This document shows positions 35,520 to 45,207 of a stretch of 64,000 nucleotides of DNA, in pieces. The DNA is from Clostridium vincentii. GTDB lineage: Bacteria; Bacillota; Clostridia; Clostridiales; Clostridiaceae. The stretch is from contig NZ_PVXQ01000004.1 in assembly GCF_002995745.1 (NCBI RefSeq), positions 1 to 64,000 on the forward strand, in the 5' to 3' direction. The position numbers and the translations under genes were made by a program. Every line of letters begins with the position of its first letter. Within the stretch, counting starts at the first letter, position 1. The notes below the pieces were generated by a model. The model saw only the letters and a program-made list of their open reading frames with translations. It made no database searches and was not told the DNA's origin.

Positions 35520-36167
35520 TTATTTGGTTTCTCCAAGATTAATTGCAGTGTTTGGAATTTTCCCTACTATTATTGTTTCCGATACTGGTATTTCACATGT
35601 AACAGTCATTTCTTCGTTATGTAAAGGGATGATTGTTTTAACAGTTGCCTCAACATTTAAATATATTTTATGTCGAGTTTGATTTATACCAGCACTTTCA
35701 AACACTGATTCATAAGAAACTTTAATACTCCCAATAGGCTTTATTTTCACAGTTACATTCGGTCCTAAATTATACATAACACTTTTATCAGTTATCCATC
35801 CAACAGGAACTTTCACCCCTAAATCCCCCATTTTTTGAAGTTTCTCATTACATTTTATTGAAAGTTGTGAGGATAAATAATTAAGTTTTACAGTATCTGC
35901 TCTTATTAGATTTATATCCCCCGCCTCATCCTTATCAATTATTATCATCTCATCATACTTAAACTCATCATTGAAAAGCTCCAGGCTAGTTTCACTTATG
36001 GTTTGAACTGTTTGCGCCTTAACCATACTTTGAGATTTTAATAAAACAGCAGGAAGAACTCTTGTATCAAAAAAATATAGAAAAAGATTAAATAAGGCAA
36101 AAATGGTAATTATAACTAGTATATAGGGCTTTATTTTTACTTTCCTCCGTTTTACATAATATTTCAT
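35520..36167 (-). CDS. yunB: sporulation protein YunB
   Basis: A 215-residue protein with one N-terminal helix (about residues 13-31) after a basic KYYVKRRKVKIKP start, and an extracytoplasmic domain. The segments INLIRADTVKLNYLSSQ, VPVGWITDKSVMYNLGP and GINQTRHKIYL, and the VSETIIVGKIPN end, match YunB, a sigma-E-dependent sporulation protein of unclear biochemistry. Divergent from the penicillin-binding protein gene with only about 100 bases between starts. Confidence 0.88.
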   Translation of the reverse strand: MKYYVKRRKVKIKPYILVIITIFALFNLFLYFFDTRVLPAVLLKSQSMVKAQTVQTISETSLELFNDEFKYDEMIIIDKDEAGDINLIRADTVKLNYLSSQLSIKCNEKLQKMGDLGVKVPVGWITDKSVMYNLGPNVTVKIKPIGSIKVSYESVFESAGINQTRHKIYLNVEATVKTIIPLHNEEMTVTCEIPVSETIIVGKIPNTAINLGETK

Positions 36168-36264
36168 ATTCCACCTTTGTATTGAGTTATTAGTTTAATC
36201 ATATTATAATTATGCTATGAGATAAATTATTATAATCAAATTGAATAAAATTCAGGAGGAACAA

Positions 36265-38811
36265 ATGGCTATAGATAAAAATTTAAATAAACCAATTAGT
36301 TCTAAGACCTCTCCAGGGAATAATAATTCTCCCAACAAAAAAGAAAAGAAACCCAAAAGTAAGTTTAGAACTATTTTAAAAAGAACTTTCTTTGTATTCT
36401 TATTTTTATCATTAACTTTAATGGTTATAGGAGCTGGCTATATTTTTGCTGTTCTTAAGAGTACACCACCTTTAGATGTTAATGCAGTTACTAATTTAAG
36501 TCAGCCTACATCATTGTATGACGACAAAGAAGCCTTTATGGATACTTTGCATACAGAAGTCGATAGAACAATAATAACCTTCGATAAAATTCCTTTGGAT
36601 TTAAGAGATGCTTTTATTTCCATAGAAGATGAGCGATTTGAATCCCATAGCGGTATAGATATTAGACGAATTGTTGGCTCTTTTTTAACAGATGTATCTA
36701 AAGTATTCTCTGGTGAAAGCGGGCTACACGGAGGTTCAACTTTAACTCAACAACTACTTAAAAACACAATTTTAACTGATGAAGATTTTATCGTAGAGAG
36801 AAAAATTAAAGAAATTTGGTTAGCTCTTAACCTAGAAAAAGAATTATCAAAGGATGAAATATTAAATCAATACTTAAATACAATTCCTCTAGGAGGAACA
36901 TCTTACGGAGTGGAAGCAGCTGCAAAGCTTTATTTCGGTAAATCTGCATCTGAACTTACTCTTATACAATGTGCTTATATTGCTGGGGTTGCACAAGCAC
37001 CAACCTACTACAGTGGTTATAATGAAAATAATATTAAAGACCCTACTCCTTACATTATTAGAACTAAATCTGTTTTAGGTAAAATGAAGGAGCTTGAGAA
37101 AATATCTGTTGATGAATACAATCAAGCTATAGCAGATATCGATGCTGGTAGTCTTGTGTTCTCATCTAAAAAAGAAAATTATACTCTTCAATATGAATGG
37201 TATATTAATCCAACAGTCTCTCAGGTTAAAGCGGATTTAAAAACAAAATATAAATATTCTGATGAGGAAGTATCAAAATTATTAGCAAATGGTGGTCTTA
37301 AGATTCAAACTAATATGAATAGAGAATTGCAAGATTACACACAAACTGCATTAAATAATTTTGGTGCCGGAAATGTTGGCCATGCAGAAACCTATATAGA
37401 GGGAACTAAAACTCCAGAATTTCAAGCATCAGCTACAATAGTTGACTATAAAACTGGTAAAGTTATTGCTATGATAGGTGGTCGTGGTGAACATGCTGCT
37501 CAATCAGCAAATAGAGCCTATACTTCCCTAAGGCCAATAGGTTCTACTACTAAACCTCTTACTGTTTATGGCCCAGCTATTAATGAAAAAATATTAACAG
37601 CTGGTTCAACAATTGATGACTCACCTATTCCTGAAAGCATAGGTAAACTTTATGGTCCAAGCGGAGATCCTTATGCTCCTAATAATGATGATTTTGCCTT
37701 TGCCGGTAATATTAGCTTAAGGGACGGTTTAACCAAATCAAAAAATGTGGCTGCTGTTTCAGTTGAACATGCCATAGGGTTAGAAACTGGTATTGCCTAC
37801 GGTGAAAAAGTTGGTCTAATTTATAATGACGCTTCAAAATCTTCCATGGCGGCTTTGGCCCTTGGACAATTTAATAATGATAAAGATGGTGGTAATACTT
37901 ATATAACTGCCTCGGCATTTGGAGTATTTGGTAACGGAGGAACTTACACCTCACCAAAACTTTATTCTAAGGTATTAGATGCTTCAGGCAATGTTATTCT
38001 AGAAGCTGAAGTTCAACAAAAGGAAGTATTCTCACCCCAAACTGCCTATATATTATATGATATTTTAAAGGGTTCTCGTGGTACCACAGGACCTGCTGCA
38101 AAATGGGGTGACATGCCTGTATCTGGTAAAACAGGTACTACAACTGATACCAAGGATTTATGGTTTACAGGTGTAACTCCATACCTTTCAGCCTCTGTAT
38201 GGTTAGGTTATGATATTCCTGAAACAATGTCTGCTAATTCTAATAGTGCAGCAGGCGTCTGGGCTAAAATAATGGCTAAAGCTCATGAGGGTTATGAAGT
38301 TAAAGACATTGAACAACCTGATGGACTCGTGAAGGTTGCAGTTTGTAAAGACTCTGGCAAACTGCCTACGTCTCTTTGCTCTAGCGATCCAAGAGGTGAT
38401 AGGGTTTATGAAGAACTTTTCATTGATGGAACTCAGCCCACAGGCTTATGTGAAAATCATGTTTTAGTTAAAATTAATAGGTTAAATGGTAAGCTTGCAA
38501 CAGCTAATACACCACCTGGTCTAATTGTGCAGAAGGTATTTGTTAAGAAAGCTATTGCAAATCCTGCAGCAGATGATTATGAATCAACTGTTCCAACAGC
38601 AACTGATGATACAGTTGACACTTCAGTTGCTGACGCTGCAGCTGCTAAAGCTATTGCTGATGCAAAGAAAGCCACTGCTGATAAGGCTGCTACTGATAAG
38701 GCCGCTGCCGATAAGGCTACTTCAATAAAAGATGCTGCTACTAAAGCGGCTAAGGACGCAGCTAAAGCTATTACAGATGCCGCCAAGGACATTACTAATA
38801 AAAAGACATAA
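36265..38811 (+). CDS. class A penicillin-binding protein (PBP1A-like)
   Basis: About 848 residues. A basic N-terminus with one membrane anchor (residues 42-66) is followed by a GT51 glycosyltransferase domain (EDERFESHSGIDIRRI, HGGSTLTQQLLKN, YLNTIPLGGTSYGVEAAAKLYF split by the family loop) and a transpeptidase domain with SxxK in GSTTKPL, SKN, and KTGTT. The last 70 residues are an Ala/Lys/Asp-rich low-complexity tail. It polymerises and cross-links peptidoglycan at the cell surface. CAGGAGGAA fits ATG 36265; an earlier in-frame TTG at 36241 does not. Confidence 0.94.
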   Translation: MAIDKNLNKPISSKTSPGNNNSPNKKEKKPKSKFRTILKRTFFVFLFLSLTLMVIGAGYIFAVLKSTPPLDVNAVTNLSQPTSLYDDKEAFMDTLHTEVDRTIITFDKIPLDLRDAFISIEDERFESHSGIDIRRIVGSFLTDVSKVFSGESGLHGGSTLTQQLLKNTILTDEDFIVERKIKEIWLALNLEKELSKDEILNQYLNTIPLGGTSYGVEAAAKLYFGKSASELTLIQCAYIAGVAQAPTYYSGYNENNIKDPTPYIIRTKSVLGKMKELEKISVDEYNQAIADIDAGSLVFSSKKENYTLQYEWYINPTVSQVKADLKTKYKYSDEEVSKLLANGGLKIQTNMNRELQDYTQTALNNFGAGNVGHAETYIEGTKTPEFQASATIVDYKTGKVIAMIGGRGEHAAQSANRAYTSLRPIGSTTKPLTVYGPAINEKILTAGSTIDDSPIPESIGKLYGPSGDPYAPNNDDFAFAGNISLRDGLTKSKNVAAVSVEHAIGLETGIAYGEKVGLIYNDASKSSMAALALGQFNNDKDGGNTYITASAFGVFGNGGTYTSPKLYSKVLDASGNVILEAEVQQKEVFSPQTAYILYDILKGSRGTTGPAAKWGDMPVSGKTGTTTDTKDLWFTGVTPYLSASVWLGYDIPETMSANSNSAAGVWAKIMAKAHEGYEVKDIEQPDGLVKVAVCKDSGKLPTSLCSSDPRGDRVYEELFIDGTQPTGLCENHVLVKINRLNGKLATANTPPGLIVQKVFVKKAIANPAADDYESTVPTATDDTVDTSVADAAAAKAIADAKKATADKAATDKAAADKATSIKDAATKAAKDAAKAITDAAKDITNKKT

Positions 38812-38825
38812 ACTATATATAACTA

Positions 38826-38877
38826 AAAGAGTACTGATATTAATCTTATATTGATTAATATCAGTACTCTTTATTAT
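38826..38877. terminator. bidirectional terminator
   Basis: A perfect 20-bp stem, 38826-38845 with 38853-38872, around a seven-base loop. It lies between the penicillin-binding protein gene and the convergent hypothetical gene. Confidence 0.92.
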
Positions 38878-38885
38878 TTGTTTTT

Positions 38886-39719
38886 TTATGCAGTTGTATT
38901 TGTAATATTACTCTTCTCAGTGTTATTTATATTTCCTGTATCTGTTGATATGAAATATCTTAACTTTATTTCTTTACTATTTTCGTCTGTTCCTTTAATA
39001 GTAATTATATAACATAATTCTAATGAATTATTATCCTTATTCGCATAAAATGCCTCATAACTATCTTCAGCAACTACTCCACCTTTATATAATTTAGAAA
39101 AATCTTCTAGTGCTATCTTTTGCCCTGTTTTAAAATCTAAATTAATAGCAATTGTACTTGGTTCCTTATCAATTGAAGAATTTGAATATCCATCAAGGAT
39201 ACCTGTCTCTTTATTAATATTTAGCGATAAATCATAACTGTAAAAAGCGTAACCATTTTCAAATTTAGAAAATACTATTGTATAATATGGTGAGCTCTTA
39301 CCCACTTCTTCCTTTGTAACTTCCTTAAATTTGAATCCACTTTTATATATTTCATTTAAATACTCTTCTCCTAAATTTTCTGCCTCATCAGGTTTTATTT
39401 TAATCTCTGTAGCCTTACTATTCTTATTACTAAAGCCTAATACATTATAATCTGAATCCACATTAATTCTATAGTCTCCTACTGTTATACTATAATATTC
39501 TTTTTTGTTTTCAGAATCACTTTTCTTAGTAGATTTATAATCATTATTTCCCTCATCCATCGTAATTATATTATTACTCTGTAGTTCGTTCATAAATTTT
39601 TCAGCAGCCTTAATTTGTTTCGAGCCGGCACCAACAAAAACATACACTGATATTATTGCACCTATCAAAAGAAAAATGAAGGATCCGAAAATTATAATAG
39701 TTTTACTTTTATAACTCAT
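38886..39719 (-). CDS. hypothetical membrane-anchored protein, possibly YcdB/PepSY-like
   Basis: A 277-residue protein with one N-terminal helix (residues 7-29) and a soluble extracytoplasmic part. Repeated short units such as YYSITVGDYRINVDSDYNVLGFSN and YDLSLNINKETGILDGYSN (first and second halves) recall PepSY or YcdB-type repeats, but I am not certain. No catalytic motif is seen. It ends in a Ser/Thr/Asn-rich tail. Convergent with the penicillin-binding protein gene. Confidence 0.7.
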   Translation of the reverse strand: MSYKSKTIIIFGSFIFLLIGAIISVYVFVGAGSKQIKAAEKFMNELQSNNIITMDEGNNDYKSTKKSDSENKKEYYSITVGDYRINVDSDYNVLGFSNKNSKATEIKIKPDEAENLGEEYLNEIYKSGFKFKEVTKEEVGKSSPYYTIVFSKFENGYAFYSYDLSLNINKETGILDGYSNSSIDKEPSTIAINLDFKTGQKIALEDFSKLYKGGVVAEDSYEAFYANKDNNSLELCYIITIKGTDENSKEIKLRYFISTDTGNINNTEKSNITNTTA

Positions 39720-39895
39720 TAGTTACCTCCAACACACAACTTTATTTAATATTTTTTGTCTTCTCTTGCTTCTTATTCTACAACACTAATTATTTTTAAT
39801 AAAGGTTTTTATTGTTTCTCTTCATATTTAATGCTCAGTATAAACAGTATTAATCTCTTGCTATTCATAATTTTAGTATAAAAGCATGAAAACTA

Positions 39896-39962
39896 TTGAT
39901 TTTATTGAAAAAAATTTATATAATGGCTTTGTTTAGTAATTTTAAACTTTAAGTTTAGTAAT
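39896..39962 (+). promoter_or_regulatory. pot operon promoter and candidate operator
   Basis: TTGATT (39896-39901), a 17-base spacer and TATAAT (39919-39924) form a strong promoter. Just after the expected start site are two identical GTTTAGTAAT repeats (39931-39940 and 39953-39962), 22 bases apart, about two helical turns. Between them is a small palindrome, AAACTT-T-AAGTTT (39944-39956), overlapping the second repeat. This is a likely site for the XRE-cupin regulator encoded next. Confidence 0.6.
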
Positions 39963-39997
39963 AGTTATTATTAATAAATAGATTGTAGGTGTAAATT

Positions 39998-40537
39998 TTG
40001 CAAATAGGTGAAAAAATTAGAAAATTAAGAACAGAAAAACAGTTAACTCAAGAAGAGTTAGCAAATAGATGTGAGCTTTCAAAGGGCTTTATATCTCAGG
40101 TAGAACATGATTTAACCTCCCCGTCTATTGCAACTCTTATGGATATGTTAGAAATATTAGGTACAAATTTAACTGAATTTTTTAGCGAAGTGGAGGAAGA
40201 GAGAGTAACCTTTGGCTATGAAGATATGTTTGAAACTGAAGATGATAATCTAAAATATAAACTTATGTGGCTAGTTCCTAATGCTCAGAAAAACGCAATG
40301 GAACCCATTATGGTAACTTTAGAGGCTGAGGGCAGATATGTAGATGAGGCGCCTCATGAAGGTGAAGAGTTTGGCTTTGTTTTATTAGGAAGTATTCTTT
40401 TGCATTTAGGTAATAGACAATATAAAGTGAAGAAGGGTGAAAGCTTCTACTTTAAAGCTAAAGAAAGTCACTACATTTCAAACCCTTGTAAAACTCAAGC
40501 TAAGATTATTTGGATTAGCACTCCCCCATCCTTTTAA
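39998..40537 (+). CDS. XRE-cupin regulator of polyamine transport (PuuR-like)
   Basis: A 179-residue regulator: an N-terminal XRE helix-turn-helix (residues 4-60: IRKLRTEKQLTQEELANRC, SKGFISQVEHDLTSPSI) and a C-terminal cupin (GEEFGFVLLGSILLHLGNRQY, ESHYISNP). XRE-cupin proteins next to potABCD sense polyamines and repress uptake. The start is a TTG with TAGGTG upstream. It is the first gene of the operon, so autoregulation is likely through the repeats in its leader. Confidence 0.9.
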   Translation: MQIGEKIRKLRTEKQLTQEELANRCELSKGFISQVEHDLTSPSIATLMDMLEILGTNLTEFFSEVEEERVTFGYEDMFETEDDNLKYKLMWLVPNAQKNAMEPIMVTLEAEGRYVDEAPHEGEEFGFVLLGSILLHLGNRQYKVKKGESFYFKAKESHYISNPCKTQAKIIWISTPPSF

Positions 40538-40561
40538 ATATAAAAAGAAAGAGGTGTTTGA

Positions 40562-41611
40562 ATGACTAAAAATATAATTGAATTAAAAGGAATTACAAAG
40601 CACTATGGAGATACCATTGTTTTAAATAATTTATCCATAAATATTAAGAGTAATGAATTTCTAACTCTTCTGGGTCCTTCTGGTTGTGGTAAGACTACCA
40701 CCCTCAATATAATAGCGGGGTTTGAGACCTCAGACTCTGGCGAAGTTATTTTTAAAGGCAATGATATTTCAAATACTCCACCAAACGAACGACAATTAAA
40801 CACAGTATTTCAAAAATATGCTCTATTTCCTCATATGGACGTTTATGAGAATATAGCCTTTGGGCTTAAAATAAAAAAGCTTCCTAATGATACAATAGAT
40901 ATTAAAGTTCAGGAAATGTTAACCTTAGTCTCCTTATCTGGCTTTGAAAAAAGAAATATTCAATCTCTAAGTGGTGGACAGCAACAAAGAGTTGCTATTG
41001 CAAGAGCGCTTGTAAATGAGCCCGAAGTCCTTCTTTTAGATGAGCCTTTAGGTTCTCTAGATTTAAAACTTAGAAAAGAAATGCAATTAGAGCTTAAAAG
41101 TATACAACAAAGACTTGGAATAACCTTTATTTTTGTAACTCATGATCAAGAAGAGGCTTTAACCATGTCAGATACCATTGTAGTTATGAACAAAGGTGGG
41201 ATTCAACAAATGGGGTCTCCTGAAGATATTTATAATGAACCTGCTAACTCTTTTGTGGCTAATTTTATTGGAGAAAGCAACATATTAGATGGAATTATGG
41301 TTGAAGACTTAAAGGTTATTTTTTGCACCAAGGAATTTAACTGTGTTGATAGGGGTTTTAATCCTAATGAAAAGATTGATGTAGTTATTAGACCTGAGGA
41401 TATTAAAATAGTTTCTAGTAAAAAGGGGATGCTTCAAGGAACCGTTAGATCTGTTATTTTTAAGGGTGTTCATTACGAAATGATAGTTGAGGGAAATAAC
41501 AGATCCTGGATTATACAGAATACTAAATGTCATGATGTAGATTCTATTATTGGATTAGATATTTATCCAGAGGATATTCACATTATGAGAAAGGTAGCAC
41601 GTAATGAATAA
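40562..41611 (+). CDS. potA: spermidine/putrescine ABC transporter, ATP-binding subunit
   Basis: A 349-residue ATPase. Walker [10 protein letters not shown] at about residues 37-45, Q-loop, signature [15 protein letters not shown], Walker [12 protein letters not shown] and the switch histidine in FVTHDQEEA are intact; the C-terminal 100 residues form a TOBE regulatory domain. It powers polyamine import with PotBCD. AAAGAGGTG precedes the ATG. The 3' end overlaps potB by eight bases. Confidence 0.95.
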   Translation: MTKNIIELKGITKHYGDTIVLNNLSINIKSNEFLTLLGPSGCGKTTTLNIIAGFETSDSGEVIFKGNDISNTPPNERQLNTVFQKYALFPHMDVYENIAFGLKIKKLPNDTIDIKVQEMLTLVSLSGFEKRNIQSLSGGQQQRVAIARALVNEPEVLLLDEPLGSLDLKLRKEMQLELKSIQQRLGITFIFVTHDQEEALTMSDTIVVMNKGGIQQMGSPEDIYNEPANSFVANFIGESNILDGIMVEDLKVIFCTKEFNCVDRGFNPNEKIDVVIRPEDIKIVSSKKGMLQGTVRSVIFKGVHYEMIVEGNNRSWIIQNTKCHDVDSIIGLDIYPEDIHIMRKVARNE

Positions 41612-42443
41612 AAAAAGAAACACCCTAGCAGCATATCCTTATATTCTTTGGTGTTGCTTATTTATTATAATCCCCTTATTAATAGTTTTATTTTTCAGCC
41701 TAACTGAAGTTTCAGGTGATAGTTATGAATTTTCATTAGGAAACTATACTAGATTATTAAATCCTCAGTATGGAATGATATTCTTCCGTTCTATTAGACT
41801 TGCTTTAATTTCAACCTTAGCTTGTTTAATTATAGGATATCCAGTGGCTCATATAATTTCAAAAATTTCCTCTCCTAGAAGGAATCTTGTAATTATGCTT
41901 TTTATAGTACCTATGTGGATGAATTTTCTCTTAAGAACCTATGCATGGTTACCTATCCTAGGCAAAAATGGTTTAATCAATAATATAGTAGGATACTTTG
42001 GGATAAATCCTATTCAATTTTTATATAATGATGGTGCTGTTCTTCTTGGAATGATATATAATTTTCTTCCATTTATGGTGCTACCAATATATACAATTTT
42101 AATTAAGATGGATACCAATTTAATTAATGCTGCTCGAGACCTTGGAGCTGACAGAAAAACTATCTTTAGTAAAATTGTTTTTCCTTTAAGCATTCCTGGA
42201 GTAATATCAGGATTTACTATGGTATTTATGCCAGCTGTATCAACTTTTATTATTTCAAGTTTACTTGGTGGTGGACAATCTATGCTCCTTGGAAATTTAA
42301 TAGAGCAACAATTTACCACCATGGGTGATTGGAATTTAGGATCTGCTATCTCCTTACTTATGATGCTTGTAATATTAATTTCTATGGCAATTATGAATAG
42401 GTTTGATAAAACTGATAAGAAAGGAAGTGCTACACTATGGTAA
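41604..42443 (+). CDS. potB: spermidine/putrescine ABC transporter permease
   Basis: A 279-residue inner-membrane subunit with six helices. The EAA-type loop [24 protein letters not shown] is present around residues 180-203, and the VAHIISK segment and [13 protein letters not shown] are typical of PotB. It overlaps potA at its start and potC at its end, consistent with coupled synthesis of the transporter. Confidence 0.94.
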   Translation: MNKKRNTLAAYPYILWCCLFIIIPLLIVLFFSLTEVSGDSYEFSLGNYTRLLNPQYGMIFFRSIRLALISTLACLIIGYPVAHIISKISSPRRNLVIMLFIVPMWMNFLLRTYAWLPILGKNGLINNIVGYFGINPIQFLYNDGAVLLGMIYNFLPFMVLPIYTILIKMDTNLINAARDLGADRKTIFSKIVFPLSIPGVISGFTMVFMPAVSTFIISSLLGGGQSMLLGNLIEQQFTTMGDWNLGSAISLLMMLVILISMAIMNRFDKTDKKGSATLW

Positions 42444-43240
42444 ATAAATTTGAAAGCTTTCTTACAAAGTTTTATCTTATTATTGTTTTTATTTTTCTAT
42501 ATACTCCCATAGTTACATTAATGGTTTTTTCATTTAACGATTCGAAATCTATGGCCAATTGGGATGGTTTTACCTTTAAATGGTATGGAGAATTACTTCA
42601 AAATGATAAGATATTAAGTGCTTTATACTATACTATATTGATTGCTGTCTTAGCTTCAGTTATTTCAACTATTATTGGAACTATAACTGCAATAGGTATT
42701 CATAATATGAAAAAGGGTGCATCAAAGAAACTTTTACTTAATACAAACTATCTTCCAATATTAAATCCTGATATTGTTACCGGTATTGCGCTTATGTCCT
42801 TATTTATATTTTTAAAAATGAACTTTGGATTTATTACAATGTTACTTGCACATATTACCTTTTGTATACCTTATGTAATATTATCTGTTTTACCTAAACT
42901 TAAACAGCTTCCTCAGAATACTATCGAAGCTGCCCAAGACTTAGGTGCCACTTATTTCTATGCCATAAAAAAAATAATCATCCCTCAGATAAAACCAGGG
43001 ATATTCACAGGCTTTCTAATGGCCTTTACTATGTCTATAGATGACTTTGTTATTTCTTTCTTTACAGCAGGTCCTGGAGTAACTAACCTATCAATAGAGA
43101 TATACTCCATGGCAAGACGTGGTATTAAACCTGAAATTAATGCTTTATCTACTCTTATGTTTATAGTAGTATTAATTTTATTACTTATAGTAAATAAAAA
43201 ACAAATGGTAGGAGGTAAAGCGTTTGAAAAAACTAAATAG
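42437..43240 (+). CDS. potC: spermidine/putrescine ABC transporter permease
   Basis: A 267-residue second permease subunit with six helices. TPIVTLMVFSFNDSKSM in the first loop and the EAA motif EAAQDLGATYFYAIKKIIIPQIKPG, split over residues 175-199, are PotC-like, as is the MSIDDFVISFFTAGPGV segment. The start overlaps potB by seven bases and the end overlaps potD by 17 bases. Confidence 0.94.
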   Translation: MVNKFESFLTKFYLIIVFIFLYTPIVTLMVFSFNDSKSMANWDGFTFKWYGELLQNDKILSALYYTILIAVLASVISTIIGTITAIGIHNMKKGASKKLLLNTNYLPILNPDIVTGIALMSLFIFLKMNFGFITMLLAHITFCIPYVILSVLPKLKQLPQNTIEAAQDLGATYFYAIKKIIIPQIKPGIFTGFLMAFTMSIDDFVISFFTAGPGVTNLSIEIYSMARRGIKPEINALSTLMFIVVLILLLIVNKKQMVGGKAFEKTK

Positions 43241-44267
43241 ATTTCTTGCTTTAGCTTTAGCTAATATTTTATCTGTAGCTTTATTGGTTAGTTGTGGACA
43301 AGATGCTGGTGATTCTAAAATAATTAATGTTTTTAACTATGGTGACTACATTGATGAAGATCTGATAAGTAACTTTGAAGAAGAGACTGGATTTAAGATC
43401 CAATACTCAACCTATGATACAAATGAAAAGATGTACTCTAAAATCAAATCTGGAAGTAACAGCTATGATTTAGTTTTTCCCTCAGATTATATGATTGAAA
43501 AGATGATTGCAGAGGATATGGCTGAGAGAATTAACTTTGATAACATTCCTAATTATCAATATATAGATGAAGATTATAAAAACCTTGATTATGATCCATA
43601 TAATAAGTACTCAGTTCCTTATATGTGGGGAACTATTGGTATAATCTACAATCCTGAGGTCATAACAAGCCCTGTTACGAGTTGGGATATCCTTTGGGAT
43701 GAAACTTACTCTAAGGATATAGTAATGTTTGAATCAGTTCGTGAGACCATGTCCATCGGTCTCAAAAAACTTGGATACTCAATGAACTCTACAGACCCAG
43801 ATGAAATTAGACAGGCTGCTGACTTACTGATTGAACAAAAACCTTTAGTAAAAGCTTGGTTTGTGGATCAAGTTAAGGATTGTATGATAGAAGATGGGGC
43901 TTCCATTGCTACTGTATGGTCTGGAGATGCAGCTTATATTATGGCTGAAAATCCTAAACTTAAATATGTAGTTCCAATTGAAGGTTCAAACAAATGGTTT
44001 GATTCTATGGTAATTCCTAAATCATGCACTAATAAAGAGGGCGCAGAAGCATTTATAAACTTTTTGACAGACCCTGAAAATTCCAAACAAAATGTTGATT
44101 ATATCGGATACTATACTCCTAATTCCGAAACATTTGAAATGCTGGATGATCAGGTAAAGGAAACTTATCCTTCTGATGAAATCTTAGATGATTGTGAAGT
44201 TTATAGAAGTCTTCCAAATGACACACTTAAATTCTATAACGATGAATGGATTAGAATAAAAAGCTAA
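43224..44267 (+). CDS. potD: spermidine/putrescine-binding lipoprotein
   Basis: A 347-residue substrate-binding protein. The signal peptide ends in a lipobox (LLVSC, Cys at about residue 24), so it is anchored to the outer face of the membrane. INVFNYGDYIDEDLI, the SDYMIEKM segment, VPYMWGTIGI and TVWSGDAAYIM are the polyamine-pocket landmarks of PotD/PotF. The start is a TTG with AGGAGG seven bases upstream, inside potC. Last gene of the operon. Confidence 0.94.
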   Translation: MKKLNRFLALALANILSVALLVSCGQDAGDSKIINVFNYGDYIDEDLISNFEEETGFKIQYSTYDTNEKMYSKIKSGSNSYDLVFPSDYMIEKMIAEDMAERINFDNIPNYQYIDEDYKNLDYDPYNKYSVPYMWGTIGIIYNPEVITSPVTSWDILWDETYSKDIVMFESVRETMSIGLKKLGYSMNSTDPDEIRQAADLLIEQKPLVKAWFVDQVKDCMIEDGASIATVWSGDAAYIMAENPKLKYVVPIEGSNKWFDSMVIPKSCTNKEGAEAFINFLTDPENSKQNVDYIGYYTPNSETFEMLDDQVKETYPSDEILDDCEVYRSLPNDTLKFYNDEWIRIKS

Positions 44268-44270
44268 TGA

Positions 44271-44325
44271 AAAAATTCCTGAAGAAACTTTTTTTAATAA
44301 AGATTTCTTCAGGAATTTTTTATTC
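44271..44325. terminator. bidirectional terminator, pot operon and ndk
   Basis: A 17-bp stem, about 44271-44287 with 44304-44320, around a T/A-rich loop, followed by T-rich sequence on both strands. Confidence 0.88.
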
Positions 44326-44335
44326 CATTATAAAT

Positions 44336-44740
44336 TTAATTTGGAAACCACATTGCAATTTCTCGTTTAGCAGTCTCTACTGAATCTGAAGCATGAACGC
44401 AATTTTCAGTAAGATTTACTCCAAAGTATTTTCTTATAGTACCATCTTCTGCTTTTGCTGGATTTGTATGTCCATTAAGCTGTCTTATCTTGCTTATAGC
44501 GTCTTTACCTTCTAATATTATTGCACAAAGTGGACTTCTTGTAATATACTTTATCAATTCATCATAAAAAGCTTTACCTTTATGCTCCGCATAATGTTTG
44601 CTTGCAACTTCTTCAGTAATGTTTTCCATCCTCATTGCCATGACCTTAAGGCCCACCTCTTCATAGCAATTAATTATCTGACCAATTAAATTTCTTTCAA
44701 CCGCATCTGGTTTTATTAGTATTAAACTTCTCTCTCTCAT
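44336..44740 (-). CDS. ndk: nucleoside diphosphate kinase
   Basis: A 134-residue enzyme that balances nucleoside triphosphates. ERSLILIKPDAVERNLIG opens the fold, and the phosphorylated histidine lies in NCVHASDSVE at about residue 115. The KAFYDELIKYITRSPLCAIILEG segment, split over residues 55-77, and the HTNPAKAEDGTIRKYFG loop are standard. GGAGG-type site ahead of the ATG. Alone in its transcript. Confidence 0.95.
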   Translation of the reverse strand: MRERSLILIKPDAVERNLIGQIINCYEEVGLKVMAMRMENITEEVASKHYAEHKGKAFYDELIKYITRSPLCAIILEGKDAISKIRQLNGHTNPAKAEDGTIRKYFGVNLTENCVHASDSVETAKREIAMWFPN

Positions 44741-44856
44741 ACCCTTGACCTCCTAAACAAATGTTGTGAGTTAAATTATACCATAATTTTCTGAATATTT
44801 GAAATATTTTATTTTCATGCTATAATTAATTTATATTTTGTATTGGAGGACATATA

Positions 44857-45129
44857 ATGGTTAGATATTTTTTAGTAGTAGATGGACAAGTTCAAGGTGT
44901 AGGATTTAGATTTTTTGCTCAATGTAACGCCGCTAAATATTCCTTAACAGGCCTAGCTAGAAATATGGATAATGGTATGGTTGAAATGGAAGTTCAAGGG
45001 TCTGAAGAAGATATTCAGAAATTCATCTCTATAATAAGAAAAGGAAATAGATTTATTAGAGTTAATGATTTTTCTATGAAAAGGATAGATGTTATTACTA
45101 ATGATAAAAAATTTAAAATTACATATTAA
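44857..45129 (+). CDS. acyP: acylphosphatase
   Basis: A 90-residue enzyme hydrolysing carboxyl-phosphate bonds. VQGVGFRFF carries the phosphate-binding loop and catalytic Arg, and the catalytic Asn lies in LARNMDNGMVEMEVQG. Length and fold fit the family exactly. TTGGAGG precedes the ATG. Divergent from ndk. Confidence 0.93.
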   Translation: MVRYFLVVDGQVQGVGFRFFAQCNAAKYSLTGLARNMDNGMVEMEVQGSEEDIQKFISIIRKGNRFIRVNDFSMKRIDVITNDKKFKITY

Positions 45130-45138
45130 TAGAAAAAA

Positions 45139-45199
45139 ATAAACTCCTTCGAAATTCTTTGAAATAAAATCCAAAGAATTTAAAAGGAGTTTTATTTAA
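45139..45199. terminator. bidirectional terminator
   Basis: A two-part stem: AAACTCCTT with AAGGAGTTT outside and AAATTCTTTG with CAAAGAATTT inside, separated by short unpaired bases. T-rich flanks on both strands serve acyP and the symporter gene. Confidence 0.85.
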
Positions 45200-45207
45200 T
45201 ATTATAT

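Noticed and set aside
38525-38792. Leu/Gln-rich and Ala-rich frames over the penicillin-binding protein tail
   Set aside because: Shadow frames produced by the repetitive Ala/Lys codons.
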